Source: an uncultured Bacteroidota bacterium (lineage in GTDB: Bacteria > Bacteroidota > Bacteroidia > Flavobacteriales > Flavobacteriaceae). Taken from it: a stretch of 64,000 bases of DNA. Location: positions 18,653 through 82,652 of the forward strand of contig CACERG010000007.1 of assembly GCA_902561795.1 (NCBI GenBank), given 5' to 3'. Shown in pieces: positions 26,588-36,633 of the stretch. The notes below the pieces were generated by a model. That model was not told the DNA's origin. It made no database searches and saw only the letters and a program-made list of their open reading frames with translations. Each line of letters opens with the position of its first letter. The stretch's first letter is position 1. The position numbers were made by a program, and so were the translations under genes.

Positions 26588-27540
26588 TTTGTTAATCTTA
26601 AATCCTTAATTTTTCTAACAATTGTTAAAGCTAGTTTTTCATGACTTTCGTAAGTCCATCCAGCTACATGTGAACTTAATAAAACTTTATTAGATTTAAT
26701 TAAATATTCTAAAGATGGAGCAATTTTATTTGAATTTGTTATTGAATTAAATGAATTAGTTTCATACTCGAGAACGTCTAACCCTGCACCTAATATTTTT
26801 TTTGTTTTTAACCCTTCAACTAAATCCTCCGTAATAACTACTTTTCCCCTTGAGGTATTTATTAACCAGAATGGATTTTTCATTTTTTCTATAAATGATC
26901 TGTTAAGAAATCCAACAGTTTTTTTGGTTAGGGGAAGATGTAAACTTAATATTTGAGCTTTATTTTTTATTTCCTCTAGGCTAACCTGAGATGTTATTTC
27001 GTCACCCAAATTAGGCTTGATATCATAGCATAGTATTTTTAAATTATTAAAGCCTACTAATTTTTTTGCAAAACTTTTTCCAGTATTTCCATAACCAATT
27101 ACAGCAACAGTTTTTCCTTCTAATTCGAATCCTCTTTGTTCTTCTCTGATCCAAGAACCATTTATTATTTTTTGGTGACCAGAGTGAAGTTTATTCATCA
27201 AACTTAATAATAGACCAAGTGCATGTTCACCAACAGCGTTACGATTGCCCTCAGGCGAGGAAATCAGATGTATTTTTTTTGACTTAGCATATTCTACATC
27301 AATATTTTCTAATCCTGATCCTACTCTAGCTATAAACTTAAGTCTTTTTGCAGCTTTTAAAATGAGTTTATCTATTGTAAACCTGCTACGTATTACAATA
27401 CCATTATATTGATTTATAATTTTTATAATTTCACTTAGAGGAGTTTCATAGGCTATAATATTCTCAAAGCCTAATTTTTCAAGGCCATCTATAAGAATCG
27501 GATGGTTTTCGTCAACATGGAGAACTTTAGGTCTCTTCAT
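26584..27540 (-). CDS. D-2-hydroxyacid dehydrogenase (SerA-like)
   Basis: A 318-residue NAD-dependent dehydrogenase of the D-isomer family. The dinucleotide loop is VIGYGNTGKSFAKK, the catalytic Arg lies in NTSRGKVV, the glutamate in the GLDVLEYE region, and the histidine in LLSSHVAGWTYES. Similarity to D-3-phosphoglycerate dehydrogenase is strongest, but no C-terminal ACT domain is present. The start codon overlaps the mgtE stop (TAATG). Confidence 0.9.
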   Translation of the reverse strand: MKRPKVLHVDENHPILIDGLEKLGFENIIAYETPLSEIIKIINQYNGIVIRSRFTIDKLILKAAKRLKFIARVGSGLENIDVEYAKSKKIHLISSPEGNRNAVGEHALGLLLSLMNKLHSGHQKIINGSWIREEQRGFELEGKTVAVIGYGNTGKSFAKKLVGFNNLKILCYDIKPNLGDEITSQVSLEEIKNKAQILSLHLPLTKKTVGFLNRSFIEKMKNPFWLINTSRGKVVITEDLVEGLKTKKILGAGLDVLEYETNSFNSITNSNKIAPSLEYLIKSNKVLLSSHVAGWTYESHEKLALTIVRKIKDLRLTN

Positions 27541-28898
27541 TAGAACCCTAAAATTATTTGTGCAAAATAAAAAAACAGAAAGATTCCAAAAATATCATTA
27601 GCGGTAGTTATAAATGGACCAGTAGCTATCGCAGGATCAATTCCTTGTCTATTAAGGACAATCGGGACGAATGTACCGACAAGTGCAGCAACTATAATTA
27701 CTAACATCATAGATCCAGCAATTGTTGTGCTGACAAGAAAAGATTGATTTATAAAATATCCGAAAATAAGAATAACTATAGCTAGAGCAAATCCATTTAT
27801 TAGACTTAGACCAATTTCTTTGATTAAAATATTAAATAATGATCCCCTTACTATATCATTAGCTAAACCTTGAACTATAATTGCTGAAGATTGAACTCCA
27901 ACGTTACCTGCCATTGCTGCAATTAGTGGTGTATAAAAAAATAAATTACGCAACAAAGGTTGCTCCATAATTGCTTCAAAATCTTGTAAAATAAAAACAC
28001 TACCTATCCCTCCTAATAAACCAAGAAAAAGCCAAGGAAGTCTTGCTTTTACTAAATCTAATATTTTATCATCTACTACAACATCAGCTGAAATACCAGC
28101 TGCTAATTGATAATCTTTGTCTGCTTCTTCTTTAATAAAATCGACAATATCGTCGATCGTAATACGTCCTAATAATTCTTTTCTCATATTTACTACTGGA
28201 ATTGCTTCTAGATCATATTTTGACATAATTTTTGCAACTTCATCAGATTCTTGACCAACTGTTACATAGTCTACCTTTGGGATGTAAATATCTCTAACTT
28301 TAGCTTTCGAATTTGCAGTAATAAGATCTTTTAGCGAAAGCCTTCCTTTAAGTTGGTTCTTTTCATCAACAACATAAATTGAATGAACACGTGTAACATT
28401 CTCTGCTTGCGCTCTCATTTCATTCAAACATTTTAGAACACTTAAGTTTTCATTCACTTTTACTAATTCTTTTGCCATTAGTGCACCTGCTGTATTTTCT
28501 TCGTATTTAAGTAGATCACGAATATCATTCACATGTTCATCATCTGCAATCTGAGACATTACTTTTTCTTGTCTCTCTTCTGGAAGTTCTTGGATGATGT
28601 CTGCAGCATCGTCAGTGTCAAGTTCTAGAACTTCTTTTGCAATTTCTTTTGCTGAAAGCTTTTCCAAAATTCCTTCTCTAATATCAGGGTTAACCTCAGC
28701 TAGGGCGTCTGCGGTTTTGTCACTACCCAATACTTTTACTAAATATGTTGCCTCATTAAGAGAGATGACTTCAATAATTTCTCCTAGATCTGCATAGTGT
28801 GCTTGTCCTAGCTTTCTTTTAATGCCAGAGTTATTCCCCTTTTTAATAAGGTCTTTTATTTCAATTATAAAAGCTTCATTAATTTGAAATGTTGCCAT
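27540..28898 (-). CDS. mgtE: Magnesium transporter MgtE
   Basis: A 452-residue channel/transporter: N-terminal helical MgtE-N domain (about 20-130, with DDAADIIQELPEERQEKV), two CBS domains (about 135-260), a connecting helix, and five C-terminal spans carrying GNVGVQSSAIIVQGLA and the ANDIFGIFLFFYFA end. Conserved acidic residues in the cytoplasmic domains sense magnesium. ATG 28898 is chosen over an upstream in-frame codon that would place a non-homologous extension inside rsmA. It overlaps the rsmA end by 20 bases. Confidence 0.95.
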   Translation of the reverse strand: MATFQINEAFIIEIKDLIKKGNNSGIKRKLGQAHYADLGEIIEVISLNEATYLVKVLGSDKTADALAEVNPDIREGILEKLSAKEIAKEVLELDTDDAADIIQELPEERQEKVMSQIADDEHVNDIRDLLKYEENTAGALMAKELVKVNENLSVLKCLNEMRAQAENVTRVHSIYVVDEKNQLKGRLSLKDLITANSKAKVRDIYIPKVDYVTVGQESDEVAKIMSKYDLEAIPVVNMRKELLGRITIDDIVDFIKEEADKDYQLAAGISADVVVDDKILDLVKARLPWLFLGLLGGIGSVFILQDFEAIMEQPLLRNLFFYTPLIAAMAGNVGVQSSAIIVQGLANDIVRGSLFNILIKEIGLSLINGFALAIVILIFGYFINQSFLVSTTIAGSMMLVIIVAALVGTFVPIVLNRQGIDPAIATGPFITTANDIFGIFLFFYFAQIILGF

Positions 28899-29658
28899 TG
28901 TCGATCCTTTTTGCAATTTGGACGAAGTCAAAACCCGAGAGCATCTCAGGACGTTTATCAAAGATACTATCTTCTCTTAACTTTTCAGAAATATTAAGAT
29001 TTTTTAAGCTATTTCGAAGGGTTTTACGACGTTGCTGAAAGCTTAACTTAACAATTCTAAATAAGAGTTGCTCGTCGCAGTTTAAATTAGTGTTGTTTTT
29101 ACGTATTAGCTGAATAACTGCAGAATAGACTTTTGGAACAGGATAAAACACATTCGGAGGTACTTCGAAAAGTAAATCAGTTTTATAAAATAATTGAGTG
29201 AGAACAGAAATAATCCCATATTTTTTTGATCCAGGAGACTCACAAATGCGTTCTGCAACTTCTTTTTGAAACATTCCGCAAAAGAATGGAATTTGATCTC
29301 TATATTGTAGTGTTTTAAAAACAATTTGGGTTGAAATATTGTAAGGGAAGTTGCCAATAATAGCAAATAGTTTGTTTCTAAAAATTTGATTTAAATCAAG
29401 CTTTAAAAAATCTCCTTCTATAATTTTACTTTTTAGGTTTGGATACTTGTTTTCAAGATATTCCACAGCCTCTTTGTCAATTTCAATAAGATTTAAGTCA
29501 TTAGTTTTGGGAATCAAAAAATCAGTTAATGTTCCCATCCCTGGGCCAATCTCTAAAACCGTATTGTAATTTTCAAAAGTTAAGGTCTCAGAAATTGACT
29601 TTGCAATATTTATATCTTTTAAAAAATGTTGGCCTAACTTTTTTTTCGCACGAACCAT
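28879..29658 (-). CDS. rsmA: 16S rRNA (adenine(1518)-N(6)/adenine(1519)-N(6))-dimethyltransferase
   Basis: A 259-residue KsgA/RsmA methyltransferase dimethylating two adjacent adenines near the 3' end of 16S rRNA. It has KKKLGQHFLKD at the N-terminus, the SAM loop EIGPGMGTLTDFL, and motif IV GNFPYNIST. ATG 29658 yields MVRAKKKLGQHF, the usual start. A TTG six codons upstream is less likely. It overlaps mgtE. Confidence 0.96.
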   Translation of the reverse strand: MVRAKKKLGQHFLKDINIAKSISETLTFENYNTVLEIGPGMGTLTDFLIPKTNDLNLIEIDKEAVEYLENKYPNLKSKIIEGDFLKLDLNQIFRNKLFAIIGNFPYNISTQIVFKTLQYRDQIPFFCGMFQKEVAERICESPGSKKYGIISVLTQLFYKTDLLFEVPPNVFYPVPKVYSAVIQLIRKNNTNLNCDEQLLFRIVKLSFQQRRKTLRNSLKNLNISEKLREDSIFDKRPEMLSGFDFVQIAKRIDNGNISN

Positions 29659-29786
29659 TTGGGTTTTTTTTCTCAATTAAATAATACTTGATTATAAGGC
29701 ATTAGTCTAAAACTAATTATTTTTCATTTATTAGTTTTTGAATACTGAGTTATGAATTACTTTTAAATAATATAAATCCTCATTTA

Positions 29787-31052
29787 TTAAATCTTCTCAA
29801 ACCCTGTATAGGGAGCCAGAACTTTTGGAAGATTAATTCCATTAGCATCTTGAAAATTTTCTAATATACCTGCAATAATTCTCGGTAGTGCTAATGAGCT
29901 CCCATTTAAAGTATGTAGAAGTTCTTTTTTACCTTTAGAATTTCTATATCTCAATTTTAGACGTTCTGCTTGAAAACTATCAAATGTTGATACTGAACTT
30001 ACTTCAAGCCACTTACTTTGTCCAATTGAGTATATTTCAAAATCGTAGGTCAAAGCAGAGGTAAAACCTAAGTCTCCACCACAAAGTCTAAGAATACGGT
30101 ACGGAAGTTTTAATTCATCCAAAATAGATTTTATATGACTTACCATACCCTCTAAAGCATTTAATGCATTTTGCGGTTCTTCGATTCTCACAATTTCAAC
30201 TTTGTCAAACTGATGAAGTCTATTTAATCCTCTAACATGAGCCCCATAGCTGCCGGCTTCCCTTCTAAAACAAGGTGTATAACCAGTTAGTGCAATTGGA
30301 AGTTCTTTAAAATCTAATAGACATTCACGATAAATATTTGTTATTGGAACCTCAGCAGTCGGTATTAGATAAAGGTCATCTTTACCAATATGGTACATTT
30401 GACCTTCTTTGTCTGGGAGTTGGCCAGTTCCATAACCTGAAGCTTCATTTATTAAAATGGGTACTTGGACTTCTTTATATCCCGCTGAAATATTTTTATC
30501 AATAAAATAATTTATTAAGCCGCGCTGTAATTTTGCACCTTTATCTTTGTAGACTGGAAATCCAGCTCCAGAAATTTTATTTCCTAGTTCAAAATCAATT
30601 ATATCATGTTTTTTTCCAAGCTCCCAATGGGGAAGATAATCAATATTTTGTTTGGGCATCTCTGATTTAAATATCTCTTCGTTATCTTTTTCTGAATTCC
30701 CTTTTGGGACAATTTCGTATGGTACATTTGGTAATTGAATTCTTAAGTCTAATAGACTTTTTTCAATCTCGATTAGTTGCTCCTGTAGAGTTTTGGTTAA
30801 ACTTTTAAGATTAATACTTTTTTCTTTTAAACTACTTACTTTTTCAGTTTCACCAGTTTTAAAGAGAGTCCCTATCTCTTTCGCAATTTTATTAGAATTA
30901 GCTAGATGATTGTCCAATTCTGTTTGCTTTTCTTTTCTTTTTTTGTCAAGATCAATAATTTTTTCAATAATTTTTGTAGAATCAATTCCCCTTTTTTTTA
31001 TTCCATTGATAATGGATTTTTTATTTTCTTGAATATACCGCAAGCCAAGCAT
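29787..31052 (-). CDS. serS: Serine--tRNA ligase
   Basis: A 421-residue class II synthetase. The N-terminal half is a long antiparallel coiled coil (about residues 25-100) that grips the tRNA-Ser variable arm. Motif 2 is FRREAGSYGAHVRGL, and motif 3 is in HTLNGSSLALPRIIAGILEN, with LEVSSVSTFDSFQAER between them. All catalytic motifs are intact. An exact -7 box lies 15 bases upstream. Confidence 0.97.
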   Translation of the reverse strand: MLGLRYIQENKKSIINGIKKRGIDSTKIIEKIIDLDKKRKEKQTELDNHLANSNKIAKEIGTLFKTGETEKVSSLKEKSINLKSLTKTLQEQLIEIEKSLLDLRIQLPNVPYEIVPKGNSEKDNEEIFKSEMPKQNIDYLPHWELGKKHDIIDFELGNKISGAGFPVYKDKGAKLQRGLINYFIDKNISAGYKEVQVPILINEASGYGTGQLPDKEGQMYHIGKDDLYLIPTAEVPITNIYRECLLDFKELPIALTGYTPCFRREAGSYGAHVRGLNRLHQFDKVEIVRIEEPQNALNALEGMVSHIKSILDELKLPYRILRLCGGDLGFTSALTYDFEIYSIGQSKWLEVSSVSTFDSFQAERLKLRYRNSKGKKELLHTLNGSSLALPRIIAGILENFQDANGINLPKVLAPYTGFEKI

Positions 31053-31066
31053 TCTGTTTTTTTATT

Positions 31067-31074
31067 CAAAAATA
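31067..31074 (-). promoter_or_regulatory. Promoter -7 box of serS
   Basis: On the minus strand the sequence reads TATTTTTG, an exact TAnnTTTG match, in the gap between ribF and serS. It would give serS its own promoter despite close spacing to ribF. No convincing -33 element was seen. Confidence 0.5.
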
Positions 31075-31094
31075 AGGCAATTTTGTATTAACAT

Positions 31095-32021
31095 TTAAAT
31101 TGACAAGTTTCTTTTACATGTATCCTTGTCCTTGATGAGTTGGTTTTTTAAATCTTCAACAGAATTAAATTTTTTTTCATCACGGATTTTTTTTAAAAAA
31201 AGTACTTTCAAATGTTCTCCGTAAATATTTTTGTTAAAATTAAAAATATGTACTTCTTGTGTTTGATTAATTCCTTGGATTGTTGGTCTATTACCAATGT
31301 TCATCATCCCTTCAAAAAAAATATTATTGTAAAATACTCTTACAAGGTAAACACCCTTCGATGGGATTAATTTATATTGTTCTTTAATATTCAAATTAGC
31401 TGTGGGAAAGTTTATAGTTTTTCCTAACCCTTTTCCTTTAATTACAACACCATTGAGTTCATAATCACGCCCCAAAAATTTCTTCGCTATTTCAAAATTA
31501 CTATTTAGTATTGAATCTCTTATTTTAGTTGAGCTTATGGTAATTGATGAAATGTTTTCATCGGATACAGTTCTTACCTCAAAGCCATATTTTTTACCAA
31601 ATAAAATCAGATCATCAACACTTGCTTCTTTATTTTTTCCAAAATGATGATTGTAGCCTGTATACAGAGAGCTAATTTTAAGTTTTCTAACTAACACATC
31701 TCTAACATATTCAACAGCACTCAGTTTTGAAAATTCTAGTGAAAAAGGATGGATTATGAGGTTATCAATCCCTAATTTTTTCAAAATTATTTCTTTTTCC
31801 TGAATTGTATCAATTAATTTAATGGTCCTCTCACTTTTTAAAATCATCCTAGGGTGTGGAAAAAAAGTCAAAAGATTTGCTTGAAGTTTTTTTTCTTTGG
31901 CATCCTTTACAAGAGCATTAATAATTTTTTGGTGTCCCATGTGGACACCATCAAATGTTCCTATTGTAAGAATTGATTTTGATGATGAAGTGTAATTCTG
32001 AATTCCTTGGATTATTTCCAT
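31095..32021 (-). CDS. ribF: Bifunctional riboflavin kinase/FAD synthetase
   Basis: A 308-residue RibF. The N-terminal adenylyltransferase domain has LTIGTFDGVHMGHQKI and GYNHHFGKN. ISSTKIRDSI precedes the C-terminal flavokinase domain, which has GVVIKGKGLGKTINFPTANL. It makes FMN then FAD. FAD-dependent electron transfer flavoprotein genes occur at 48172-49881. The gene is divergent from the metalloprotease gene. Confidence 0.96.
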   Translation of the reverse strand: MEIIQGIQNYTSSSKSILTIGTFDGVHMGHQKIINALVKDAKEKKLQANLLTFFPHPRMILKSERTIKLIDTIQEKEIILKKLGIDNLIIHPFSLEFSKLSAVEYVRDVLVRKLKISSLYTGYNHHFGKNKEASVDDLILFGKKYGFEVRTVSDENISSITISSTKIRDSILNSNFEIAKKFLGRDYELNGVVIKGKGLGKTINFPTANLNIKEQYKLIPSKGVYLVRVFYNNIFFEGMMNIGNRPTIQGINQTQEVHIFNFNKNIYGEHLKVLFLKKIRDEKKFNSVEDLKNQLIKDKDTCKRNLSI

Positions 32022-32048
32022 TTAAACAAACTATTCGTATATGTCAAA

Positions 32049-32056
32049 CAAAAGTA
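32049..32056 (-). promoter_or_regulatory. Promoter -7 box of ribF
   Basis: Reads TACTTTTG on the minus strand, an exact TAnnTTTG match 28 bases upstream of the ribF start codon. Confidence 0.5.
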
Positions 32057-32119
32057 CGTTAATATCGATTATGGAAGAATTAGTTTGTTTATTTTTAGCT
32101 AAGACTTGAATGAACGTAA

Positions 32120-35100
32120 ATGGGAAATTACAATGTTTACTACCATAAAAAGCCATTTATAATATTGGTTATTTTTCTCAGTTTATTTATAAATATAGCT
32201 TTAAGCCAAAACAAGTGGATTAAAGTAGAAATCCCAAGCCAAAATCTAAATTCATTTATTGAATATGATGAAAACTATTTCATAATGCCACAAGATTTGT
32301 TTAGAAAAGGTGCTTCAAAAAAGGGAGATATGATAATAGAAATTTCTCTTCCAAATGAAATGGGGGAAGAAGAAGTTTTTCAAATTACACCTGTACCACT
32401 ATTGACTGAAAAATTATCAAAGAAATACCCACGGATTAAAACTTTTAAGGGTAAAAGTAAAGTGCGAAAAGATGTTGAAGTTCGTTTGAGTACTCAACAA
32501 GCAGGAATCAATGCCTGGATCCACTTTGAAAATGGCCCCGACTTATTTCTTCAACCTGTAAAAGGGAATAAAAATTTACACTTTAGTTATTTAAAAATAA
32601 AAAATCATAATTCCTCAAATTTATTTTGTAAAACAGAAATCCGAAGAGATAAGAAAAAGCCAATACAACCAAAATTTAAGAAACAAACAATTACTCAAAG
32701 CATCCGTACCTTTCGGATTGCGATAGCTACAACTGCTGAGTATACAAATTATTGGGGTGATAATAATCAAAATAATGGATCTAATAAGGAAGATGCTTTT
32801 GCTGCTATAGTGAGTACCCTAAATAGAATTAATTCAATTTTTGAAAGGGATTTAAATATACGTCTTGAATTGGTTTCCGATGAGAGTTTGATTTATGAAG
32901 ATGTAAATCAAGATCCTTTTACAGGAAATTTTAGTTCTGAACTTCAGAGGACTTTAGATGATGTTTTAGGTGATGAAAATTATGATATTGGACATCTTTT
33001 TGACTACGGAGAACCAAATGGAGATGCTGGCTGTATTGGTTGTGTATGCTTAAAAGGTGAAAAAGGTCAAGGATTTTCTACTCACCCATTTAGGGATACA
33101 TATGGAGGGGAATATCGCAACGATTATTTTGATCTTGATTATGCAGGTCATGAGATAGGGCATCAATTTGGAGCATATCACACTTATTCCTTTGAAACTG
33201 AAGGAACTGGCGTTAATGCTGAACCTGGTAGTGGATCTACGATTATGGGTTACGCAGGAATCACAGGACCTGACGACTTACAACAACACGGAGATCCCTA
33301 TTTTCATTACTACAGTATTCAAAACATATTAAGCACTGTTGAATCAGTAAATTGTGGAAGGACTGAAATTTTATCGTCAGAAACCTTAAGTGTGGATGCG
33401 GGTCAAGATTATATTATTCCAATTGGTACACCTTATGAGTTAAAGATTGATTTATCTACAAATTTAGAGATAGAAAATTACACTTATTGTTGGGAACAAC
33501 TCGATAGTGCTGAAATTACATCTAGCAATTTTGGACCTCATAACCCGATTGGTTCAATGGCTAGATCTTTACCACCAAATAGGTCGTCTCAAAGAACAAT
33601 TCCAAACATAAGGAGAATTTTAGAAAATGAATTAACAGAACAGAACCCTAGCATAGGAGATGATTGGGAAACTGTTCCGCTTATTGGAAGAAAAATGCAA
33701 TGGGGCCTTACAGTAAGAAAGCAAACTCCTTCAGTATCATTAGTTGCTCAAGACTCAATTGAGATAACTTCATATGCAAATGCTGGGCCTTTTAAAATTA
33801 ATTCTCAAAATGAATTAGGACTATTCTTAAAAGGAGGATCCTTAGAAAATATCTTTTGGGATGTTGCTAAAACTGATCAAAATCCGATTGATGCTTCTCA
33901 TGTAAATATTACTTTATCCACAGATGGTGGAGAAAGCTTTCCAATTGAAATTGCAAACGGGATAAAAAATAATGGATTTTCTAGAGTGATAATTCCTAAT
34001 GAAATCAATACTGATCAAGCTAGATTAATGATTAAGCCAACTAATAATATTTTCTTTGCAATAAATTCAACTGATTTTAAAATTGAGTCTAGAGATTTAA
34101 TTTTAAACCTAGATACATTTATAAAAGAAAATTGTGGTAGTGATTTACAGCGTTTCACATTTGAAATAAATAAATATAATAATTTCAAAGAACCATTTAC
34201 ACTACAACTTAATCCTCAACCGCCAAACATTGACGTAAAATTCTCAAAAGCTTCATTTATTGAAAGTGATAGTTTAGGATATTTTGAATTCAGTGGGCTA
34301 AGTTCGCTCGATACGGGGGATTATAACTTCACTCTTGAAGCAATATTTTCTTCAGGATCCGAACAATTTCCATTTATTTTGGAGCAGCGTAATGATGAAA
34401 TAGAAACTGCTGATATTTTGGCGCCTGAAAATAATTCAAATAATGTCAGTTTAAATCCTGTTTTATCCTGGGAGATTGATTCGAATATAGATAATAGTAG
34501 AATTCAAATTGCTACTGATCCAGATTTTCAAAGTATAGTAATTGATACCACATTGGCAACATCACAATTTCAATTGGGTAAATTAAAATCAGAAACAAAC
34601 TATTATTGGCGAATCCAAAGCCAAAACATCTGTGAGATTGGAAATTTTTCTGAAGTTTTTTCATTTCAAACGAATTCAATTTCTTGTGAAGATATAAATT
34701 CAGACGATTTACCAAATGATATAGAAGATGCTACAGAAAACGAGGATGGTGAAACCTTATCTTCTATAGAAGTAGATTTTAATTCTACAATTATAGATTT
34801 AGACGTTGTAGTTGATCTAGAACACACTTATACTGACGATCTTACTTTGTATTTGGAAACACCAAATGGAGAGCGTATTTTGTTAAGTAGGGCTTTAGGA
34901 GATGATGGAGATAATTATACACAAACAACTTTCAATCAAGAGGCTACTTTAAATATTTCTCAAAGCCAACCTCCATTTACAGGTTCATTTGTTCCTTTAC
35001 AAGATTTAAGTATTCTATATGGAACTTCGTCCTATGGAACTTGGAAACTTATAGTTTTAGATCAGTATAAAAATGATACGGGCACCCTTCTTCAATTTCA

Positions 35101-35962
35101 ACTTAATTTTTGTGTTGAAGGAAATATCGAAAATAACAGTGACAATGATTCATTTTCAGACAGTCAGGACAATTGTCCGTTTGTAACAAATGAAGATCAG
35201 TCAGATATTGATAATAACGGGGTAGGAGATATTTGCGACCTTTTTTCAACCCAGAATATCTCTATCATAAAAAATGATGTAACATGTCCAGATCAGGATA
35301 ACGGGACTTTATTTTTTAATGCTAGAGCTGATTTTATATATACAACAGAAATAAATGGACCAGACGGTTTCTACAAAACATTTGAATTTTCAATATTAGG
35401 TGAAGTTCTTGAAAATTTGAAGCCTGGTAGATATAATGTTTGTGTTAGAGTGAATAATTATCCTGACTTTCAATATTGTTACGAAACTCAGATTAATGCT
35501 CCAGAAAAATTATCCGTTCAAGCTGAATATAATCCATTTTTAAGTGTTTTAAATATTGATTTATCTGGCGGTAAATATTACGATATAATGTTAAATGACA
35601 AATCTTACAAAGTATCAAATCAGAATAATATTCAACTACCAGTGAATGAAAAAATAAATCGAATAGAAATAAGAACTGATAAGGATTGCCAAGGTATATT
35701 TGAAAAATGGTTAAATCTATCAGAAAAGGCAAGGGTTTATCCTAATCCAGTATCTGATTCAATAAAAATAGTTTTACCAAAAGATTCAACACCAGACATT
35801 TATTTATTTTCGGGTAATGGAGATTTATTTTGGTCTAAAAAAAGTATTAACAGTTTTTATGGACTAGTTGAAATTCCTATGCAATTTTTACCTGCGGGAA
35901 TCTATATATTAAAGATAGATTATAATGATCATATAGAAAATCATAAACTTATCAAGAAATGA
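32120..35962 (+). CDS. Secreted reprolysin-like zinc metalloprotease with T9SS sorting domain
   Basis: A 1280-residue exported protein. Order: signal peptide (to about residue 27), propeptide-like region, metzincin catalytic domain (about 195-415) with HEIGHQFGAYH at 344-354 and a Met-turn-like GSTIMGYAG, then a linker region. A fibronectin-type III-like segment (about 763-855), a proprotein-convertase P-type domain (about 890-1003, with DDLTLYLETPNGER), an aspartate-rich thrombospondin-3-like segment (DNDSFSDSQDNCPF) and a C-terminal T9SS type A sorting domain (from VYPNPV at about 1206) follow. It should be secreted by the system that SprA belongs to. It overlaps the next gene by four bases. 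Confidence 0.93.
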   Translation: MGNYNVYYHKKPFIILVIFLSLFINIALSQNKWIKVEIPSQNLNSFIEYDENYFIMPQDLFRKGASKKGDMIIEISLPNEMGEEEVFQITPVPLLTEKLSKKYPRIKTFKGKSKVRKDVEVRLSTQQAGINAWIHFENGPDLFLQPVKGNKNLHFSYLKIKNHNSSNLFCKTEIRRDKKKPIQPKFKKQTITQSIRTFRIAIATTAEYTNYWGDNNQNNGSNKEDAFAAIVSTLNRINSIFERDLNIRLELVSDESLIYEDVNQDPFTGNFSSELQRTLDDVLGDENYDIGHLFDYGEPNGDAGCIGCVCLKGEKGQGFSTHPFRDTYGGEYRNDYFDLDYAGHEIGHQFGAYHTYSFETEGTGVNAEPGSGSTIMGYAGITGPDDLQQHGDPYFHYYSIQNILSTVESVNCGRTEILSSETLSVDAGQDYIIPIGTPYELKIDLSTNLEIENYTYCWEQLDSAEITSSNFGPHNPIGSMARSLPPNRSSQRTIPNIRRILENELTEQNPSIGDDWETVPLIGRKMQWGLTVRKQTPSVSLVAQDSIEITSYANAGPFKINSQNELGLFLKGGSLENIFWDVAKTDQNPIDASHVNITLSTDGGESFPIEIANGIKNNGFSRVIIPNEINTDQARLMIKPTNNIFFAINSTDFKIESRDLILNLDTFIKENCGSDLQRFTFEINKYNNFKEPFTLQLNPQPPNIDVKFSKASFIESDSLGYFEFSGLSSLDTGDYNFTLEAIFSSGSEQFPFILEQRNDEIETADILAPENNSNNVSLNPVLSWEIDSNIDNSRIQIATDPDFQSIVIDTTLATSQFQLGKLKSETNYYWRIQSQNICEIGNFSEVFSFQTNSISCEDINSDDLPNDIEDATENEDGETLSSIEVDFNSTIIDLDVVVDLEHTYTDDLTLYLETPNGERILLSRALGDDGDNYTQTTFNQEATLNISQSQPPFTGSFVPLQDLSILYGTSSYGTWKLIVLDQYKNDTGTLLQFQLNFCVEGNIENNSDNDSFSDSQDNCPFVTNEDQSDIDNNGVGDICDLFSTQNISIIKNDVTCPDQDNGTLFFNARADFIYTTEINGPDGFYKTFEFSILGEVLENLKPGRYNVCVRVNNYPDFQYCYETQINAPEKLSVQAEYNPFLSVLNIDLSGGKYYDIMLNDKSYKVSNQNNIQLPVNEKINRIEIRTDKDCQGIFEKWLNLSEKARVYPNPVSDSIKIVLPKDSTPDIYLFSGNGDLFWSKKSINSFYGLVEIPMQFLPAGIYILKIDYNDHIENHKLIKK

Positions 35963-36633
35963 GAAAATTTTCTGTTTGTTTCAGTATTATGTTTTTCTAT
36001 TGCGTTTCAGACACTCACTTAGACCCTGAGAGTGTTTCTTTAATTTCTCCAAAAAACTTAGAGTCTTGTACAAATGCTGTTAGGATTAATGATACTGATC
36101 GTCAAGTACGTTTTGAATGGACAGAAGCTCTAAATGTGGATCAATATGAATTAATAGTCGAAAATTCTATAACAAAAGAAAAATTTATTTCTAATACACC
36201 TCTTTTAAATAGTTCATTAGTAATTTCAGCAGGTGCACCCTATAGCTGGTTTGTTCGTTCAAAATCAGATTTTACCTCGGTAACAAAAAACAGCGAAATT
36301 TGGCAATTTTATCTTGAAAGAATACCCACTGAAAGTCATATTCCTTTTCCAGCTTCGCTATTATTTCCTTTGAATAACACTTCTGTAAGTTTAACTAACG
36401 AAAATCAAATCCTATTTCGTTGGAAAGGTGCAGATTTAGATGATGATATCGAATCCTATGACTTTTACATTGGAGTTCAAGAAGAGAATCTCAATCTTGA
36501 AAAAGAAGACATAAGCACAAGTCAAGTTTCTATAGAATTGGATTCCAATTCAACTTATTTTTGGCAAATTAAGACAACAGATAAAAGCAATAACAGCTCT
36601 TACTCTAAAATATTTAGTTTTGAAACACAATAG
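35959..36633 (+). CDS. Lipoprotein with two fibronectin III-like domains
   Basis: A 224-residue predicted lipoprotein. A short hydrophobic leader ends at FFYC (C15). Two similar beta-rich segments follow (VRFEWTEALNVDQYELIVEN and ILFRWKGADLDDDIESYDFY), each ending with a YxWxI/V-type strand (PYSWFVRSKS, TYFWQIKTTD). These resemble fibronectin III modules. The ATG overlaps the protease stop, so the two proteins are probably made together. It may hold the protease or its substrate at the surface. That role is inference; no family name is offered. Confidence 0.72.
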   Translation: MRKFSVCFSIMFFYCVSDTHLDPESVSLISPKNLESCTNAVRINDTDRQVRFEWTEALNVDQYELIVENSITKEKFISNTPLLNSSLVISAGAPYSWFVRSKSDFTSVTKNSEIWQFYLERIPTESHIPFPASLLFPLNNTSVSLTNENQILFRWKGADLDDDIESYDFYIGVQEENLNLEKEDISTSQVSIELDSNSTYFWQIKTTDKSNNSSYSKIFSFETQ

